Positions 21,984 to 23,650 of a stretch of 23,650 nt of DNA are shown in pieces. Numbering within the stretch: position 1 is the first letter of the stretch; every line of letters starts with the position of its first letter. The position numbers were made by a program, and so were the translations under genes. Below the pieces are notes generated by a model. That model did not search any database and was not told where the DNA came from. It saw only the letters and a list, made by a program, of their open reading frames with translations. This DNA is from Gammaproteobacteria bacterium RIFCSPHIGHO2_12_FULL_38_11 (lineage in GTDB: Bacteria; Pseudomonadota; Gammaproteobacteria; Coxiellales; Coxiellaceae): contig MGXX01000058.1 in NCBI GenBank assembly GCA_001801515.1, positions 1 through 23,650 of the forward strand, given 5' to 3'.

Positions 21984-23021
21984 ATGAAAACAGTTCAATG
22001 GGCAGTCATCGGTGCGGGACCCGCTGGCATTACGGCTGTCGGATTATTATTAGATGCAGGCGTTTCACCTAAAGAAATTTTATGGTGTGATCCGCATTTT
22101 CAAGTGGGTGATTTCGGGCGCTTATGGCGTGAGGTAAATAGTAATACGCGTGTTGCGTTATTTCAAAAGCAGCTACAGTCTATTAGCAGTTTTGATTATG
22201 CAAAAAAATCACCGCAATTTGAATTGGATGAAAAAGATCCAGATGGCTATACAACATTAAAAGTAGCAGCACAACCTTTGCAGTGGGTGAGTGATCAATT
22301 ATGTCAAAAAGTAATAATTCAAAAAACGCTTGTGAAATCATTATCAATTGAAAAGGGTGCATGGCAGTTAGAAACAGAAACTAAGCAATTTTTCGCGAAA
22401 AAAGTGATATTGGCAACGGGAGCAGAACCGAAATCATTAGATTACCCGGGGGTGCAAAAAATTGATTTGGTGACAGCATTAACACCCAGTGAATTAAAAA
22501 AAACAGTTAATAAAAACGATGTGGTTGCTGTGTTTGGTAGTTCGCATTCTGCGATGATTTCAATACGTAATCTAGTTGAAGCAGGTGTGCAAAAAATTGT
22601 GAATTTTTATTTGTCACCACTGTGTTATGCAGTATTGCTAGATGATTGGATTTTGTATGATGATACGGGATTAAAAGGTGAAACAGCTGCCTGGGTGCGG
22701 GAAAATATTTCCAAACAGTGTTTGTCGCAAGTGTCGCGTTATCTGTCGATCGCTGAACATATCGATGCGCAGTTGCCGCACTGTAACAAAGCGATTTACA
22801 CAGTGGGTTTTAAGCCGCGTCATATTCCCACTCACGGGGTTTCTCTTGCCCATTATGACGTCTCAAATGGCATTATCGCACCCGGCTTGTTTGGTGTGGG
22901 TATTGGATTTCCCCTTGTCGTCATGGATCCGTTTGGCCGAAAAGAGTCGAATGTGGGTGTATGGAAGTTTTTTAAAAATTTGAAACGGACATTACCGTTG
23001 TGGCAACACTATCCTCTTTAA
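21984..23021 (+). CDS. FAD/NAD(P)-dependent oxidoreductase-like protein
   Basis: This 345-residue protein has two dinucleotide-binding Rossmann folds, as in the pyridine nucleotide-disulfide and flavin monooxygenase-like families. V-I-G-A-G-P-A-G (8-15) is the FAD loop, V-I-L-A-T-G-A (141-147) the family ATG motif, and V-F-G-S-S-H-S-A (183-190) the second, NAD(P)-type loop, where Ser-Ser-His replaces the usual glycine pattern. A final G-L-F-G-V-G-I-G-F-P segment corresponds to the C-terminal FAD-contact motif. There is no C-x4-C redox pair, so it is not a disulfide reductase. Substrate is unknown. I placed the start at the ATG at 21984 (GGGAA 7 bp upstream); an ATG 30 bp earlier has no ribosome binding site. 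It is divergent from ispF. Confidence 0.85.
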   Translation: MKTVQWAVIGAGPAGITAVGLLLDAGVSPKEILWCDPHFQVGDFGRLWREVNSNTRVALFQKQLQSISSFDYAKKSPQFELDEKDPDGYTTLKVAAQPLQWVSDQLCQKVIIQKTLVKSLSIEKGAWQLETETKQFFAKKVILATGAEPKSLDYPGVQKIDLVTALTPSELKKTVNKNDVVAVFGSSHSAMISIRNLVEAGVQKIVNFYLSPLCYAVLLDDWILYDDTGLKGETAAWVRENISKQCLSQVSRYLSIAEHIDAQLPHCNKAIYTVGFKPRHIPTHGVSLAHYDVSNGIIAPGLFGVGIGFPLVVMDPFGRKESNVGVWKFFKNLKRTLPLWQHYPL

Positions 23022-23151
23022 TTAACAAAAACTTAAGGTAGATTAACGGGGGCTTAATTACTGAAAAACTTTAAAAATCGGTTTTCAAACAAGGTTTCTT
23101 CCTGTATCTTGTGCTTAATTATGTTCAACAATAACTCAAATACAGGGTGTG

Positions 23152-23650
23152 ATGCTAGCCGGTAATTTTTCACAAGCTATCAACGGAGATGAAACGGGCT
23201 TGCTCACATCTAGGGCATTCTCTGTTCCCCATGAAGTTTATGAAATTATTCATAAGTTACAACCGAAAGCAGAAAAAAAGGCTGCACAGAGAGAACCTGA
23301 ACTTTCGCGCCATAGCTCAACCTTGTCGATGCAATCTCTTGATGTTGGGGCAGTTGCCGTTAATATCAAATCAGAGTCAATACCCACACCACAGCATCAA
23401 ACCAAATTAATTATTTATATAAAGTTAGGTGTTGCCTATGGATTACTCGTAGGCAGAACACTGTCTTGTTTATATCGTTTCGTTACAGCACAAGATGCAG
23501 TTGAGTTGTTTTCAGAATTACCTTGGATAGATCAATGGAAATCTTCTCCAAACATACGCATTATTGCTGATAGCTTCGCGGGGACGGTAACGTTCTGCGA
23601 CATGATTCGCACCATTGGTAGCTCGAAAGGTCATGTTATTGAACTGTGCA
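23152..23650 (+). CDS. Unrecognised protein, 3' end beyond the window
   Basis: One frame is open from ATG at 23152 to the last base: 166 codons with no stop. CAGGG lies about 4 bp upstream, and a GTG immediately precedes the ATG. The first 80 residues are polar and rich in S, Q, E and K, with no signal peptide. Around residues 84-107 a hydrophobic stretch (L-I-I-Y-I-K-L-G-V-A-Y-G-L-L-V-G) could be a membrane span. The remainder is mixed (L-P-W-I-D-Q-W; F-C-D-M-I-R-T-I-G). I do not recognise a family. Its layout, soluble N-terminus and internal hydrophobic segment, is common among lineage-specific proteins of intracellular bacteria. Confidence 0.55.
   Translation, partial: MLAGNFSQAINGDETGLLTSRAFSVPHEVYEIIHKLQPKAEKKAAQREPELSRHSSTLSMQSLDVGAVAVNIKSESIPTPQHQTKLIIYIKLGVAYGLLVGRTLSCLYRFVTAQDAVELFSELPWIDQWKSSPNIRIIADSFAGTVTFCDMIRTIGSSKGHVIELC

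Noticed and set aside
1..23650. tRNA, rRNA and riboswitch genes
   Set aside because: No cloverleaf-like or TTCGA-loop sequence with matching arms, rRNA segment or known riboswitch core was recognised on reading; a covariance-model search would be decisive.

Overview
The window is AT-rich DNA, most likely from a gammaproteobacterium of the Legionellales (Coxiella/Legionella side). This rests on the mix of genes: gammaproteobacterial housekeeping genes, a partition/replication block whose gene order resembles what I recall of the Coxiella QpH1-type plasmids, several toxin-antitoxin pairs, and large proteins with the look of secreted effectors. The genus is an inference.

Layout. 1-2028: a small secreted protein, a YafQ/DinJ toxin-antitoxin pair and a tyrosine-recombinase remnant cut off exactly at the stop codon of the next gene. 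2029-6975: a leftward series on the minus strand, with an RRM protein followed by a DEAD-box RNA helicase, an MFS transporter, and a zinc-peptidase-like protein that has lost two of its three metal ligands. Long palindromes lie at 4272-4331 and 5771-5942; the second supplies the stop codon of the peptidase-like gene. 7210-8244: a multi-span membrane protein.

8300-15050 is a complete plasmid-type replicon. A tightly coupled minus-strand operon reads ParA - plasmid-type ParB - TrfA-family initiator - chromosomal-type ParB. It is fed from a 1.4 kb non-coding region (about 12.23-13.70 kb) holding an operator-like palindrome, a sigma70-like promoter, four iterons with a 22-23 bp period, two DnaA boxes, a long inverted-repeat element and five copies of the 14-bp site TCCGGACCTCCGGA, which are candidate centromere repeats. 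Beyond it a ParDE and a HicAB module sit between two copies of a 36-bp repeat. The outer copy contains a near-consensus parS (TGTTCCACGAGGAACA at 15034-15049) and the inner copy only half of one.

15112-20500 holds two divergent, probably host-directed proteins: a 1231-residue Nudix plus zeta-toxin-like fusion and a 490-residue protein with kinase-like motifs. 20576-23021 returns to housekeeping genes: ispF-ispE (MEP isoprenoid pathway) and a divergent flavin-type oxidoreductase. A gene open at the window edge starts at 23152.

How it fits together: the replicon lies between housekeeping genes on both sides, so it looks like an integrated plasmid core (or a chromid) that still has initiator, origin, two ParB classes and candidate sites for both. 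The TA pairs would act as addiction cargo. The nearby integrase relic and palindromic mini-elements mark the locus as a repeated insertion target.
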